64,000 nucleotides of DNA. It comes from Chrysaora quinquecirrha. Taxonomy: Eukaryota; Cnidaria; Scyphozoa; Semaeostomeae; Pelagiidae. Under the pieces are notes generated by a model. It was not told the origin of the DNA. It did no database searches and was given only the letters and a program-made list of their open reading frames with translations. The first letter of the stretch is position 1, and the number at the start of each line of letters is the position of its first letter. The stretch is taken from contig JACTAT010000047.1 in NCBI GenBank assembly GCA_014526335.1, forward strand, positions 406,719 to 470,718. The letters run 5' to 3'. Positions 23,112-35,879 of the stretch are shown here, in pieces. The translations under genes were made by a program, and so were the position numbers.

Positions 23112-24460
23112 GCAAGAACCTCATCATCATACATCTTTTCATGGCCGTCTAAATCATTGAGAAAGTCTTGGAAGTTGTCTATGACTATCTCCTCTTGTGC
23201 CCTTCTTGTAGAACCAGGCTCTGAATACTCTGGGGGTAATAATTGTCATTAGGTAATTACAATATATAACTTTCTTTATCTTGCTCTGGACAAAAGAGAC
23301 TCACAGAGATCCTTGTTAGCCTTCAGGAAGGCCTTTAAGTAAATCTGCCATCTTCCGATTAGACTGACAATAATCGTACCAATTATCTCTTCCACATGAG
23401 AACTGTCTATCAAACCTGTATATCCATGGTTCAAAATGAAATCTTGATATGCAGAAACATCATGTCTGATGGACTCTATAAGCTGTCTATCACTGTCTGT
23501 GAAATGATTTTCCAGTGATAAACAGTTTATATCAACTTCAGGACATACCATCAGGTTAATAACATTTTGTTGAAGAAAAGTTGTTGGTGCACCTCCTTAA
23601 GCAAGAGAACATGCTATAATCTGCCCACATGTTTTCAAATATCCATTCTGTACATTTTACATTGAGTCTGCAGGTGAGCCTTCAAGAAAAATAGATTTGG
23701 CAATGTCTGGCACAATTTGTGCAAAAAACTCCTTCGCAAGAGCACCACTGTCAATGCCACTCTCATCAACAAAGTGCAAACACACAAGACCTCAAAGTGA
23801 AGACTTTTTTGCTTCTCTTTGCCATATACTTAACTTCCTGGATAATAATGACCCCCGTCTAATTACAATTCTAATTACTGGTTTGTGTCATCAATCCTAA
23901 TCTCAAGGCACTTTAGGAGACTTGCAATATCAGGGAAACAGCATTCATTTTTTTCCTGTGTATCATTTTTGTCAGGAGATACATTGGTTTCAAGCAGTTC
24001 TAGTTGTAACTGTCTTGCAATGGGTTCATCAGTGTTCTGGAAAGGATCTCCCTCCTTACAAAAGCTCTCTATGTTTTGCACTTTGACTGATGTTACAGCA
24101 TATTGTTCCCTGAGTGGCAAAAACTCGACGGCAAATCCAGCATCTTCAAAATCATCGTTATTACCAATTGGTATCAAGTTCATAGATGCATAATAATCAT
24201 CTTTAGTACAAAGGAACAAGCAGATTCTATTATATTGCTTCCCCTGCTTTCCTTTGAGAAAAATTCATTGTCAGGACCTGGCAAAAATTGTGCTTCGTTA
24301 CCATTTTCATATAGCAGCACATATTCCAATGTCTGCTTGTAGCAGTCACTATGGAAGGCACGCCATTTTTCTACAGCATTCTCGCAAATTTGTGCATAGT
24401 TTGCGGAATTGGAAATCATCAAGGCTATCCTCCTTAGTGAGGGATATTGGTGACACAATT

Positions 24461-25053
24461 GTGCATTTTTATGATACCAGCACAAAACTTGGTGAAAGGG
24501 GTAGATTGACACGCTGAAAAAGATAGGATATGGACCCCAACTGAAAAATGCACCTTTGTGCTATTTTTAGACTGGGGTAATAGGTACCAGACCTCTACAC
24601 AAATTTTAACTGTAGTTTTGTTATAAATCGTGCAAGAGGCATGAAACTTGGCGAAAAGGGGCAGTTTGACACGCTGAAAAAGATAGGATGTGGACCCCAA
24701 CTGAAAAATGCCCCCTTGTGCTATTTTTAGACTGGGGTAATAGGTACCAGACCTCTACACAAGTTTTTACTGTAGTTTTGTTATGAATCACGTTAGAGAC
24801 ATCAAACTTGGCGAGAAGGGGCAGTTTGACACGCTGAAAAAGATAGGATGTGGACCCCAACTGAAAAATGCCCCCTTGTGCTATTTTTAGACTGGGGTAA
24901 TAGGTACCAGACCTCTACACAAATTTTAATTTTAGTTTTGTTATAAATCGCACTAGAGGCATGAACCTTTGTTAAAAATGCTCCAACTGAAAAATGCCCC
25001 CTTGTGCTATTTTTAGACTGGGGTAATAGGCACCAGACCTCTACACGGTAGTT
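24461..25053 (-). repeat. Left array, about 160-bp monomer, about 4 copies
   Basis: Landmark GCTATTTTTAGACTGGGGTA repeats near 24559, 24720, 24880 and 25006; the last copy is internally shortened. Open frames reading MGSTSYLFQRVKLPL at both ends of the element are products of this repeat, not genes. Confidence 0.9.
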
Positions 25054-25328
25054 AAATTCGGAGACTGAAACACGGAAAAAGACAGTATATGAATTCGAAT
25101 TGAAAAATTACATCAATTTGACTAACCGTACTAGTTTTATAAGTCTAAAGACAGAACACAACTATAAATGCGTTGAACAACAAAAGTGTTATTTTCAAGA
25201 AGTCTGAATCGCCGTAGAATGAATCAGAATAATGAACTTACTTTAGTAGCTAGATATAAAGAAAATTTACACTTAATTAGTTGAACAGTTATACTCTTGG
25301 TAAGACACTTAACGAGAAGCAAGAAATA

Positions 25329-28300
25329 CTATACAGGGGAGCACTGGCCAGAGCAATGGCAAAGGTCTGTACACTGAAGATTGAAACGCCTGCATTTACA
25401 CCTCCCTGTACAGTTCAGTTTACAACTGCATTTAACTAGTTCTTGGCACGCTTTCAAAGCTTCTGGTAATGTGGTCCACTTGGGGAATACACCACAGTTA
25501 TCTTGCGACCATCCAAATTCATTCACATCTGGTAAGCTCTGCCATCTTTTTAGTGATTGGCCCCATATGATTCTACAAAATGTACGGGTAAATTAAGAAA
25601 GCTTTAGTTTCACTTAAAATACAGAGAATGCGCTCTAACTTACGGAACCGGAATTTCTTACCCTCCTTGAAGTAACGCTCGTTTTGAGTGGAGCAGTAAG
25701 GCGTCCTTTGTTGGTGGCAGGCCTTCAATGCTTCTTCCTTTCTTTGAAAACAAAGTTTTTCTGCATTCATTGATGTCATGGTACGCAGTTGTTCTGTCAT
25801 ATAAAAGTGCAACATAGCGCTCCAGATAACATATGTTGTCATTTCGCAGTTGGCTTGTGTTATGGTTTGATAACCTACAGAAAAAACCGAAAAGAGATAC
25901 AAATATAAGGTGGTTTGTGTAGTACATAGGTTGAAAACGTAGGTAATGAATGGAATAATCATACCTAATAAAGATATCCGTCACTTCTTGGTAAGATTTC
26001 CACACCTCCCAACAAATCTTCTTTCCACGACCACAGAATGCGGAGACCGTATCACACCCTGTAAAGGCATACCAAAAAGGAAGTGCCGTACACACATCTT
26101 CAGGCAAGTTTGTTGCATAATCATGAGCGGGAATCCAGCGCTTGTTCTTACCTACTCCAAATTCTATCCACAGCTTCTGTACATTTAGCCTTCGGAACAA
26201 AGATACAGCAAGAACTACGACGTCAGTATCAACAGTTCGAATGATAATTTCTTGATGCCCTGCTTCTACTGCGTTTTTTCACATGAACAAATATGCGTGT
26301 ATCTGCTTCTTCGTGATTTGATGGGCTTAAATTTTCTTGATTAACAAATCCACTCACTTTAACAGTTTCACCTGCCGTTGCTACTATAGTTTTTTCGGCA
26401 ACGTTATATTCAACTAGCTTGTTGGCAAGAAGCAGAAACAAATCGGATTTATTTTCATTTACTCTTAAAAAGTCTCGCCAGTTTTTGCAGATGGGTGTTG
26501 AACCTTGTATCTGAAAACGAGTACCTTGACCTCTCTTCTCTCGGGTGTCTGATTTCAAACTCCTTTCGACATAACGATCGAAGACAACATTGATTCTAGC
26601 TAACCGGTCACTCTTGAACTCTTGAAGGATGACTTCAGCAATGCTTTGAGAATATTCCTCGAACGTTTTTGATTTGCCAGGAGGAGTCATTTGCACTAAC
26701 ACTGCACCATCTATTACTTTTGCAGTGACTAACGGAGGCGGTTTGTGATCAACCTCCCCATACTTGTCTAAACATTTTAAAAACTCGGATTTATTTCCTT
26801 TTCTCAGTTTTCCGTATTCAGAAATCGACGGTGGATAAGCATGGTTTTCATGCACAAAAAATTCACCGATATCTCCTTCCCTTGTCTGGCATGCAACATA
26901 CAAAGATGCAAATAATTTGCAATCCTGCTTGACCGATGTTGCTCGAAGCTTTGCTTTTCATGTTGAAACGGAATTCTTTTCTCGGAATAGTGGTAACTTA
27001 TTTTTTGGGATTCTTTCATAAACCGAAACTCTGCATGTCATCAACCGATTATGCACATAGTCGGAGTATTGTTGTTTTCCTAATTCAAAAGCATTTTGGA
27101 TAGAGTTTGCAGCCTCGTTACTCATTATCTGCTTTGAAATTGCATTGATAAGGATGTCACCCTCTTGAAAAGGGTTACCGATTTTATCAAAAACATTTTT
27201 AAAACTAATGACATCTCTTCGAAATTTCTTTTCGTACGAGACAATATCCTCGTGATGTGCTTCTTGTTGGTCGTTGTTTGGGTCTTCACCCAGCAAGTTC
27301 AATATGCTTGCAATTTCCGGGCCAGAAATCATCCATTTCATCATAGCTGTATAGTTGTCGAGTATACCCACAGCACCACCTTCAATTTTAACCAACTTAT
27401 TATTTTGTTCGTGGTCTTGGTCATTGGGGATACCGGAAAACTTTCTGCTGGTTTTCTTGATTGTGAAATGGCCTTTCATGAATTCTTCGTATATCTTTGG
27501 GTGTTTTATTTTCACTAGCCTCAAGTCATTAATGAAGATAGGAAACCATCGGGCGCAGTTGACATGGTCAAGGGAGAACATCCATGGTGCAATTTGATCT
27601 AGTGCACTGACAAACATTTCAAAATTTGATTCTCTTGCACTTTTGACAAGCAGGAACAATAAGCATTCTAATGTAATAACAGTATACCAGTATTTGAATT
27701 GGACAGATTCATTTATCCATTTTGTGATCCAGTTTTCAAGAGTGCAAGACTGGTTGTCTCGCTGATGTGCATCTCGAACTAGTAAGTACAACCCTGCACA
27801 TGAAACTTGATGGGCGTATCTTGAGCGTTTTACATGACTGCCTGAAAGGAATGACTCTGAGCAGCCAGGTGTATTTATTTCAGATCTGGCAAAAATTTCC
27901 ACCCAACCAGAGCATTCTAACCAATCTCCAATAGCGTTAATAAAAGCCATTTCTATATGTAACGCACCCATCATCACTATTACCTTGTCCTCACCAAACA
28001 GATTTGGGTAAATCCACTGAACCTGTTTAGCGATCGCATACACTGGTTGATCTGCTGTTATAACAGGAACCTGCTCCGAATTTAACTTTAGAAGAGCCAG
28101 TTTGATGATATTCATTGTATGACAAACAACGGCTGTAGAGTTTATACTTTCATTGATCAACGGCAGCAACGCGGATATACATTTGACAGACTGGCTTGTG
28201 GACTTCCTGGAGTGGAAAGCTGACCAAGATAACCGATGTTCCAAGTCTGTTTCGATTTCTTTCTCATTTGAATTTCCAAATTTTTCAGCCAAATTTCCAC

Positions 28301-30073
28301 CTCCTTCCCAGAATCGAAGATTCGACCATTTGAATGGTTAACTGATTGCAACGGGAACTCTTCTGCTTTGGACTTTGTTGGTAGAATCTGTGTGTAATAC
28401 TCTGGTAGCTCAATCTTGGTTCAATGATCCTCAGTGTTTGTTGTCAGTTGAATGTCTGGGCGCTCTAATGGTTCTTCTGGGTGCTGGAAAAGGGAAATGC
28501 TAGTTCCATGAAATGATTGTGTTGCTGTCGTAGACGATGGATCATGATCAATATTGTCAATTGCAGCAGTGGTAAAAAGACCTTCTCTTAGACTTGTTGG
28601 GCATACTACTCCTTCTTCCTGGTATTTCTTACAAAGAATTCTAGTAACAGATGACTGTACACTCTTGATTCTTTCATATGAAACACTGAGTCCATTTTTT
28701 GCCAACATATTGATTAGACCTTTTTTACGGGTTTTAGAATGGACAAGCAAACCTGCATAAAGCGGGAAAGGCATTTCAGCTTCCTTTAAGTGTTTAATAT
28801 TATTTGAATCGACAGATGTAGGTCGTCTTCGCTTTGCTATATTGAAACAAATAAGCTGTGAAAGAGTTAGGGCAATCTTATCTTTACTTGGATTGTCGAT
28901 TCTTGTTCGGTTCGTTATCATACTGATCAATGTTACCAAGGAGTTCGGTATTGATACTTTTTCGTTACTTGCAATTGACTCATTATTGCCGGCATTTTCC
29001 CTATAATCAAAAACCTGCTTTCTGATTATTTTTGCAGTTTTCGAAAGGCATATTCCATCATCTTCGTAGCTTTGCAAACAGGCTTGGAAAACAGCGCGTC
29101 CGGCTTCTTTCCTGAACAACAGAATCACATCTCGGCCCTTTTTCTTTTCTTCTAATTCCGGCATATGTGACAAAATTCTTTCCTTACGGCGTGTACTATG
29201 AACATTCTTTTCACAGACATCGGATACACCGTATTCTTTCAATCGCTCACAATACAAAGATTTGATATCTCGAAGCTTAAAAACAGGAATAGAATCAGAG
29301 CAATCGCATGAATCTTCAATATAATCCAGAATCTCTGCCAAAACAATATCCTCAATTATTGCATCTTCAGATTCCATGAGTGACTTTGATTCTTTCATGT
29401 CTCGCAGTCTGTTATATAGAGATGTAAGGCACACTTTATGATATAGGGCTTCCACGGCAATCATGTCTCCCTCCGCTAGCTTTGCAAGGAGTTTCTCATC
29501 ATATAACTGAGTTGCAGCATATCTAACTTTTCTATCCAGATCAAATGTTTGTGCTTGTGCCAGATTAGCTCTGTCATCCTCCTTGTCACAAAAGAAGCAT
29601 TTAATTTTGAAGTTGTCTGCACTAAATCGAGATCTTGTACTTGGAGGCGAGCTTAGAAGTGAATCTATACTTTTGTCTTTATCGATATCGACTTCAGTTT
29701 GCTTGCGTTTCTTTGAAAGTCTGTCAAGATGAAAATCGTCGTACTTATTTCTACATTTTTTATGGAATTTGGCTTCATTTGATACAAGTTTTTCGCAAAG
29801 GCTTTCGCTGGTTAGATAAGGAATTCTGTTGCTGATAGACAACGGAAGTTCACCAACCTCATGAAACTTTTTCAACTGACTGGCAATGGAGCTGTACCCA
29901 GCCGATTTGTCAGGTCTTTTGCTCTTCTTTGCTGGACAGATAAGTTCCTCTGATGATGGCTCCTGACAAATAAAACATAAATCCCAGTTCCAAGCTCCAG
30001 GACCTGGTCTAGATGCATTAACATTTTGAAAATCGTTAGCTGCATCAACCAAAATGAACGATTTCTTCGACAT
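25329..30073 (-). pseudogene. Large transposon-borne protein with zinc clusters, PIN/XPG-like region and CXC domain
   Basis: Exon 1 (30073-28421) has two zinc-binding-like clusters (CFICQEP..CPAKK..HKKC and CFFCDKED..HKVC) and the family signature AAIDNIDHDPSSTTATQSFH. The next part (28292-26958) has ITADQPVYAIAKQVQW and MGALHIEMAFINAIGDW. Then 26903-26229 has NHEEADTRIFVHV, followed after a one-base shift by DTDVVVLAVSL, and at about 26000-26150 AFTGCDTVSAFCGRGKK. This order resembles the acidic and helical motifs of PIN/XPG nucleases (inference). Two GT-AG introns follow (about 25879-25967 and 25574-25662). The last exon (25329-25526) is a CXC-type region, CSCKLNCTGRCKC..CTDLCHCSGQC. Defects: a stop at 28421, frameshifts near 28290 and 26280, and a stop at 26958. 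Academ elements are known to combine a transposase with an XPG nuclease and a Cys-rich finger, so that superfamily is a candidate, unproven. Confidence 0.65.
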
Positions 30074-30324
30074 ATCTTTGTCATGCCTTGAACACGGCCA
30101 TCGCGAAAGAAAGAGAAAGCGGATGTGTCTCGTGTGGTCGATAATAATTTATCACGTGAAACGGATGCGGGGTTTTCCAATGGCAGAACAAAGGATGTCA
30201 TTCATAGGCATATTTATTAACACAAAACTTCATCTTCGAAGGTGAAAGGTTGAAGCATTTTCATAAATGCGTCATTTAACGATTCGCCTGAGCATTGAAC
30301 CTTTCAATGAGGTGATTGAAGTCA

Positions 30325-31085
30325 TAACTTCAGTCTAAAAATAGCACAAGGGGGCATTTTCCAGTTGGGGTCCGCATCCCATCTTTTTCAGCGTGTCAGA
30401 CTGCCCCTTTTCGCCAAGTTTGATGCCTCTAGCGCGAATTATACATAAATTACAGTTAAAACTTGTGTAGAGGTCTGGTACCTATTACCCCAGTCTAAAA
30501 ATAGCACAAGGGGGCATTTTTCAGTTGGGGTCCACATCCTATCTTTTTCAGCGTGTCAAACTGCCCCTTTTCGCCAAGTTTGATGCCTCTAACGCGATTC
30601 ATAACAAAACTACAGTTAAAACTTGTGTAGAGGTCTGGTACCTATTACCCCAGTCTAAAAATAGCACCAGGGGGCATTTTTCAGTTGGGGTCCACATCCT
30701 ATCTTTTTCAGCCTGTCAACCTGCCCCTTTTCGCCAAGTTTGATGTCTCTAACGCGATTAATAACAAAACTACAGTTAAAACTTGTGTAGAGGTCTGGTA
30801 CCTATTACCCCAGTCTAAAAATAGCACAAGGGGGCATTTTTCAGTTGGGGTCAACATCCTATTTTTTTCAGCGTGTCAAACTGCCCCTTTTCGCCAAGTT
30901 TGATGTCTCTAACGCCATTCATAACAAAACTACAGTTAAAACTTGTGTAGAGGTCTGGTACCTATTACCCCAGTCTAAAAATAGCACAAGGGGGCATTTT
31001 TCAGTTTGGGTCCATATCCTATCTTTTTCAGCGTGTCAAACTACCCATCTTCACCAATTTTGGTGCTGGTATCATAAAAATGCAC
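30325..31085 (+). repeat. Right array, about 160-bp monomer, about 5 copies
   Basis: Landmark TACCCCAGTCTAAAAATAGC recurs at 160-bp spacing from about 30330 to 30990, in opposite orientation to 24461-25053. Monomers within this array are nearly identical to each other. Confidence 0.9.
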
Positions 31086-32294
31086 GACTCGACCTAAATA
31101 TGGTTCTAACAGCCCCGACTACCTGCCACGTTTGGCTTTTCACTCCACTTCATCAGCCCTATGGATATCTGTACATCCACAATGTCTTTCATTTGCTTTC
31201 GTTTGCTCTTGGTTTCCTTGGTCACATTTAATCTCCATTGTGTTCCTTTTTTGTTTCTAAATTGTGCAAAGATTTGATTCCAGGCAACTGAAACTTTGCA
31301 GTGGAAATTTCTGGAAAGCAATAATAGAGGTCTTTGACTAAACTGATGGACAAGAAGTGCTTTTTATAGTTCTAACATGACATGAACAGTTATTAATTGC
31401 TGTGGGATATACAAAAGTGGCACTTCCATGTACTGTATATCATACAACATTGTATAAAACACAGATCAAAGCCACAATGACATGAGCTGTGGGTATAAAG
31501 ATTATGAAATATGCAACAAACGGAAGGCACACTGGAAATAGACATTTTATCTAGATTATTGCCTCCATAATTGCAGAATTCTTGCACTTTATTATTATGG
31601 GGGTACCCATTCGAACAGGCACCTCCTAAAAAAGCTAAATATAATTTTTCTTACCACATGAAGCTGTCTTCTGAAGACCATCAATCGAGGAAGACTATGT
31701 TGTGTCAACATCTTTAGCTCTCACTAAAAATTAATGTTGAATGTCAATATGGATATATTGATACAACCACTAGATATATAGACTATATAGATACAGTACT
31801 GATCACAGCCCCTACCCAGCCACAGGATTAAAAATGGTTGGGCGTACAGTACAGAAAATACATTAGTTGAAGAAATGGCATGTTCTGAGCAAGCTTTTAG
31901 TACTGTGCCGATAAAGAGGCCCTTTTGTAATAGATTAGTCCTACCACTACCTAGACTACTGTATAATGAATGAAACCTCACTTTGTGAGAGCTTAAGGCC
32001 AATATCTAGGCCTTACGTCATATGGATAAATACTGATGAGTGTAAAACACTAAAATAGATTTCCAAGCTAGCATGAATATTCTCAGGGAAATAAAGAGTA
32101 CCTACAGCATCCACATCCTGGACAAAACTTGCCTTTCGAAGTGATTTCAAGCTCACAATTCTCACAAAACATGTCAATGTTGATAACTTTGCCAACAGGC
32201 CCACACAAGACAAGGCAAAGGCCAACTCAGCGCGAACTCTGATTGATTGTCTCTGATTTGATGTGGGCAATTTCTTTTTTATTTCGTTTCTTTG
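31086..32294. other. No gene recognised
   Basis: Only short frames (for example minus 31106-31321 and 32013-32270) with no motif I can name. Confidence 0.35.
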
Positions 32295-32575
32295 TGAACC
32301 TCATTTTATTTGACGTGGGTGTTTTTTATTTGACGTCGGTGTTTATTACTTGATGTGGGTGTTTTGTATTTGACATGAGTATTTTCTATTTAACCTGAGC
32401 ATTTTCTATTGGACGTGAGTATTTTCTATTTGATGTGTGTTTTTTATTTGACGTGAGTGTTTTTCATTTTAAGTGGACCTTTTTTATTTAATGTGGACTT
32501 TTTTATTTGACGTGGACCTTTTTTTGATGTGGACCTTTTTTATCTAAGATGCAGACCTTTTTTATCTAAGGTGCA
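32295..32575 (+). repeat. Degenerate minisatellite, about 20-bp period
   Basis: About fourteen diverged copies of TTTTATTTGACGTGGGTGTT, drifting to TTTTTATTTGACGTGGACC toward the right. The gradient of variants suggests expansion from both sides or segmental amplification. Confidence 0.85.
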
Positions 32576-33400
32576 CTACTGGGCCACTGTACGTATCAGA
32601 TAGGGTTTCTATTTAATTTATGCAAGCGTATAAAATAAATAACACATGACAGGGCATCGATAGTGATGTTAGGAAACTATTTAATACTCTATATCATAAT
32701 CTTTTCCCCCCTTACTCACAAAATTGTTCCTTCTTTTATTGACAAGGTGCAGACTTCTCTTGCTTCTGCTAATAATTCCTCATTGAGGGACACTCCCAAG
32801 CCTGGGATTTCTTACTTTAAGCTACGCTTTTTCAGTCACTTTTATTGCCTAACATAAAATAAAACACATGGTAGAACACCATTGTGATAATTTAGATATC
32901 AAAATTTATTTTAGTTTATTCAAAATACCCTTTTTATTTTTAGTTAAGGATCCTGTACTCAAATACAAATGTTCATGTGCCAGATGAAGTACTGCATCAT
33001 ATAATGGTGAAACATATTGCTACCTAGCAATTTATTTTCGAGCACTTGATGGTCGATAAGGTGTCTCATATTTTCAAACATCTTAGTGAATTAGAAAGTT
33101 GTCATCAGAATTGTACAGAAGACTGTTTCAAAGTAATTGATGCGGCAAACATGTCTTTCTAACTTTAGATTAAGGAAGCGCTTCATATTTCTTGGCAAAA
33201 GCTTACCCTCAGCAAACAGCTGTATAATTTGATGTTAGTTGTTTGAAATTTGGTTTTTTTCAGTTTTCAATGTATCTCTTTTTACGTTAACACATTTTAT
33301 GATTTATTATCCATATTTAGATTACTTAGGGTATATAACAGTTGTTGTTTTCTATTATAAACTAATTGAACTGTAGATCAACATAATTTTGTTTCAAATA
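32576..33400. other. No gene recognised
   Basis: AT-rich, short frames only. Confidence 0.35.
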
Positions 33401-34600
33401 TGAAATGAGAATGTAATAAACATTTCATCAGGTTGAAAATGCACGTGGAAAGGTTTCTTATCTCCTGCAAGAAGTTGAAATTCCAAACTGTGATTGAGGA
33501 CTGCACCCACAAATTCTAAGTGATAACCGGAGGTTTCTCATTCAAAGAGGACTGCACCAGCCAGGTTGGAAGCAACAACCCTAAAAAGGATGCTATATCT
33601 GGACTGAACCAAAAGATATTCAATCAAAAAGGTATGAAAAGTATGCTCATCTCAAGTATATGTAAGCAAGAATGTCATCCTTTGCTTCATTTGTCAGTTG
33701 TTCAAGGCTAATAACCATGATCTTGTGTGGATTGAACAGACATACCTGAGTGGGAAAAAATGTGAAGTGGAAGAGCAAATAACAAAAGGAAAGCTATAAG
33801 CACATTTCAGTCTCCTAGACCACAGTGAAGCACTCAAAGCCTACATGTTGTTTTGTGACCCTGCTTGTCACATCAATACCTGGACAAAAAGCATGAATTC
33901 AAGAGGAAATAAAAAGTTTTGCTTGACATTATGAAAACCCTGGCACACCTAGATATTGCTTTTAAGAGAGATGTTAATGAACAGTATTGCAATTTTAAAC
34001 AAAGTGTCGCCTTGTTAGCAAGTTATTGCCCTCTGCTAAACCGATGGATAAATAGTTGAAGATTATTCCCTTACAATCTGACATATATGTCCCTTAGGTT
34101 GCAAGATCAGATGATAAACCTTATCAGTGATAATGCCAGGGCAGAAATCAGTGACTAAGTTAAAAGTGCACAGTTGTTTGCTGTTTCAGCTGATACGACT
34201 CATGCTATGTCAAAAAACCAAATGGCCATTACTTGCAGATACATTTATGTAGATGGCAATGTAAAAGAAATGTTATTGTCATTACAAGACATGCAAACAA
34301 AAACAGGAAATCAAACAGCAAACGTCATAATTCAGACCATAAATAGCCATTCTTTAAACACTGATAAGCTTTGCTTTCAGTAGTATGGCTTCATGCACTA
34401 AAAGTCAGGAAGATTCAATTGGTGTCAGCAAAGGTTAAAAGAAAAGTTGAAGAGAGCTGTTCTGTATGTCTTTTGTTAGGGTCACAGATGCAACATTTTC
34501 ATTGAACGCAGCAGTGGATCAGGAAAAGTGGTCAAAGTTATGTTCTTGGCAACTTCCAAGGACAGAAGATTTTGAATCATTTTCATTTGTTGTCGGCTGC
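33400..34600 (+). pseudogene. hAT-type transposase relic (TTF finger plus DUF4371)
   Basis: Broken plus-strand frames give HPQILSDNRRFLIQRGLHQP near 33485-33560 (start of a TTF-type zinc finger region). Then comes LAHLDIAFKRDVNEQYCNF near 33940-34000, and the DUF4371 core ISDNARAEISD..QLFAVSADTTHAMSKNQMA..YIYVDGNVKE (34110-34290) ending DKLCFQ, with the expected cysteine-rich GHRCNIFIE block near 34480. Many stops and shifts. It belongs to the same ZMYM1-like hAT group as the 22-kb relic but preserves a different part of the protein, so the two are separate insertions. No TIRs were identified. Confidence 0.65.
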
Positions 34601-35860
34601 TGAATATTTTTACTTGGAATGCTGTGGAAGTTAAAATGGCGGAAAGCCATCAAGGGAACTCAAGAACCAAAAAGATTGGCCTCCTTGTTCTTAATCACAT
34701 GTGACTGAGTGGTGAGTAGTAAACAATTTTTTATTAATATTAAGCCTTTTGGTTTGATCAAGCATTGGTCTAAACTGGCTAGACAGAACAAGGAGTGTAA
34801 CAAGTAATGCAGACCATCTTCCTTCACCCTCCACAGCAGAACAGAAAATGCAACTTGTTGTTTCGATTAAATATTTCCAAGCAGTGAAATGAAAGCGAGA
34901 CCATAATCTGTGCATTCAGATAATAGGACACAAATGAAGAAGCTTTTATACTAAAAGATGCAAATCTACATGTAAAATTAAATTTTAGTGTTACATGCAT
35001 GCTTGGATCCAAGTTTGTGTATATCTGATCTGGGTAAAATCCTTTTTTCAGGCTCTTAAGAAACTTTGCTGAAGAGATTGCAGATGACTATGTGATGGTG
35101 CATGCCATAACAAAACTTTACAAGACCAGCTTGAACCAGGAAAACGATATCCAATGCTTGAGTGAAAATGGGAAACTTGTAGGAGTGGCCTTTCTCTTTG
35201 TCGAGAGGAAATGGTCACGGAGAAGAATAAGGCCAGAGATTGGGTATAAGCAAATATTAAACAGACGAATAATGCAAGTTTTTCAGTAAAAATATTTGGG
35301 AGATTTTAAAGACTTGTGGAAGTCATTCCCAAGTTATCTTGCTTTTTTTGCAAACTGACTTCTATTAGGAACATACATTTTCAGGATCCAGCTGAATACA
35401 ATTGGACCAATCTTCTGTAAAAATTATGGGAGTAAGAGTATTGAAGGAGTTAAAAGATCCATAGTATTGTCAGTAACAGCAAAAATTGTTGCACAAGCAC
35501 TGCTTCGTTTTGAGAAAACAACTTAAGTGCAACAGAAAGGTAACAATCTAATTGCTGAATTGAAGAAGCTAATGCAAATCCTATCCAGCATGAAGCTATG
35601 CAAAGGTTTTCCTGTTGAGAGTGACAAGAACAGTTTAAATAAGTGTGGTGCGATTCTCAGAAAAGCAGAAACTTGTATTTTTCCAGATCAACATGGAACA
35701 GAGAGAGAGCATTTGTGTGACTGGTCAGTTAACTGCCCGCTTAAGACAGCAGCATCAGATATAGACAGCAGGGGGCTGACATTTAGACATGTATTCACTT
35801 GCAACTAGTTTTCAATTTTCACAAGGAAATGGCCGTTCATAGAAAAAAAACTTCTGGCAA
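34601..35860. other. Unassigned coding-like fragments
   Basis: Two plus-strand frames (35092-35289 and 35527-35808) without a recognised domain lie just upstream of the Harbinger transposase relic and may be decayed parts of the same element. Confidence 0.3.
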
Positions 35861-35879
35861 TGATTGGTACTGTGTATAT

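Larger units (their letters stand above)
21593..24460 (-). pseudogene. HECT-type E3 ubiquitin-ligase-like gene, interrupted by a hAT
   Basis: HECT ligases pass ubiquitin through a C-terminal-lobe cysteine. In the minus frame at about 23590-23810 the N-lobe signature FVDESGIDSGALAKEFFAQI is followed by NGYLKTCGQIIACSLA and GGAP, with two nonsense codons. The clean segment 23276-23551 continues it. After a small intron and the hAT insertion, the C lobe appears at 21753-21914 (ASGILGWLTGQQNAPINEDK) and 21593-21750, with HDC, then PKHTVCFP where the Cys codon (21719-21721) sits at the position of the catalytic cysteine. The upstream coding-like part is 23875-24460. The pattern fits the G2E3-like multi-copy family of cnidarians and fish. 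Stops, frameshifts and the insertion make it non-functional. Confidence 0.65.
24461..31085. mobile_element. 6.6-kb DNA element with tandem-array TIRs
   Basis: It starts GTGCATTTTTATGATACCAG at 24461 and ends with the inverse (CTGGTATCATAAAAATGCAC) at 31085. Each end consists of about 160-bp monomers in tandem, in opposite orientation at the two ends. Between them lies one multi-exon gene on minus (25329-30073). No clear target duplication flanks these limits (ACAATT versus GACTCG). Sequence similarity to the 40-kb array extends outward past 24461, so the true left limit may lie further out. Confidence 0.7.

Noticed and set aside
30525..31231. Series of ORFs starting MGSTSYLFQ
   Set aside because: They repeat with the 160-bp monomer and occur in both inverted arrays; they are not genes.
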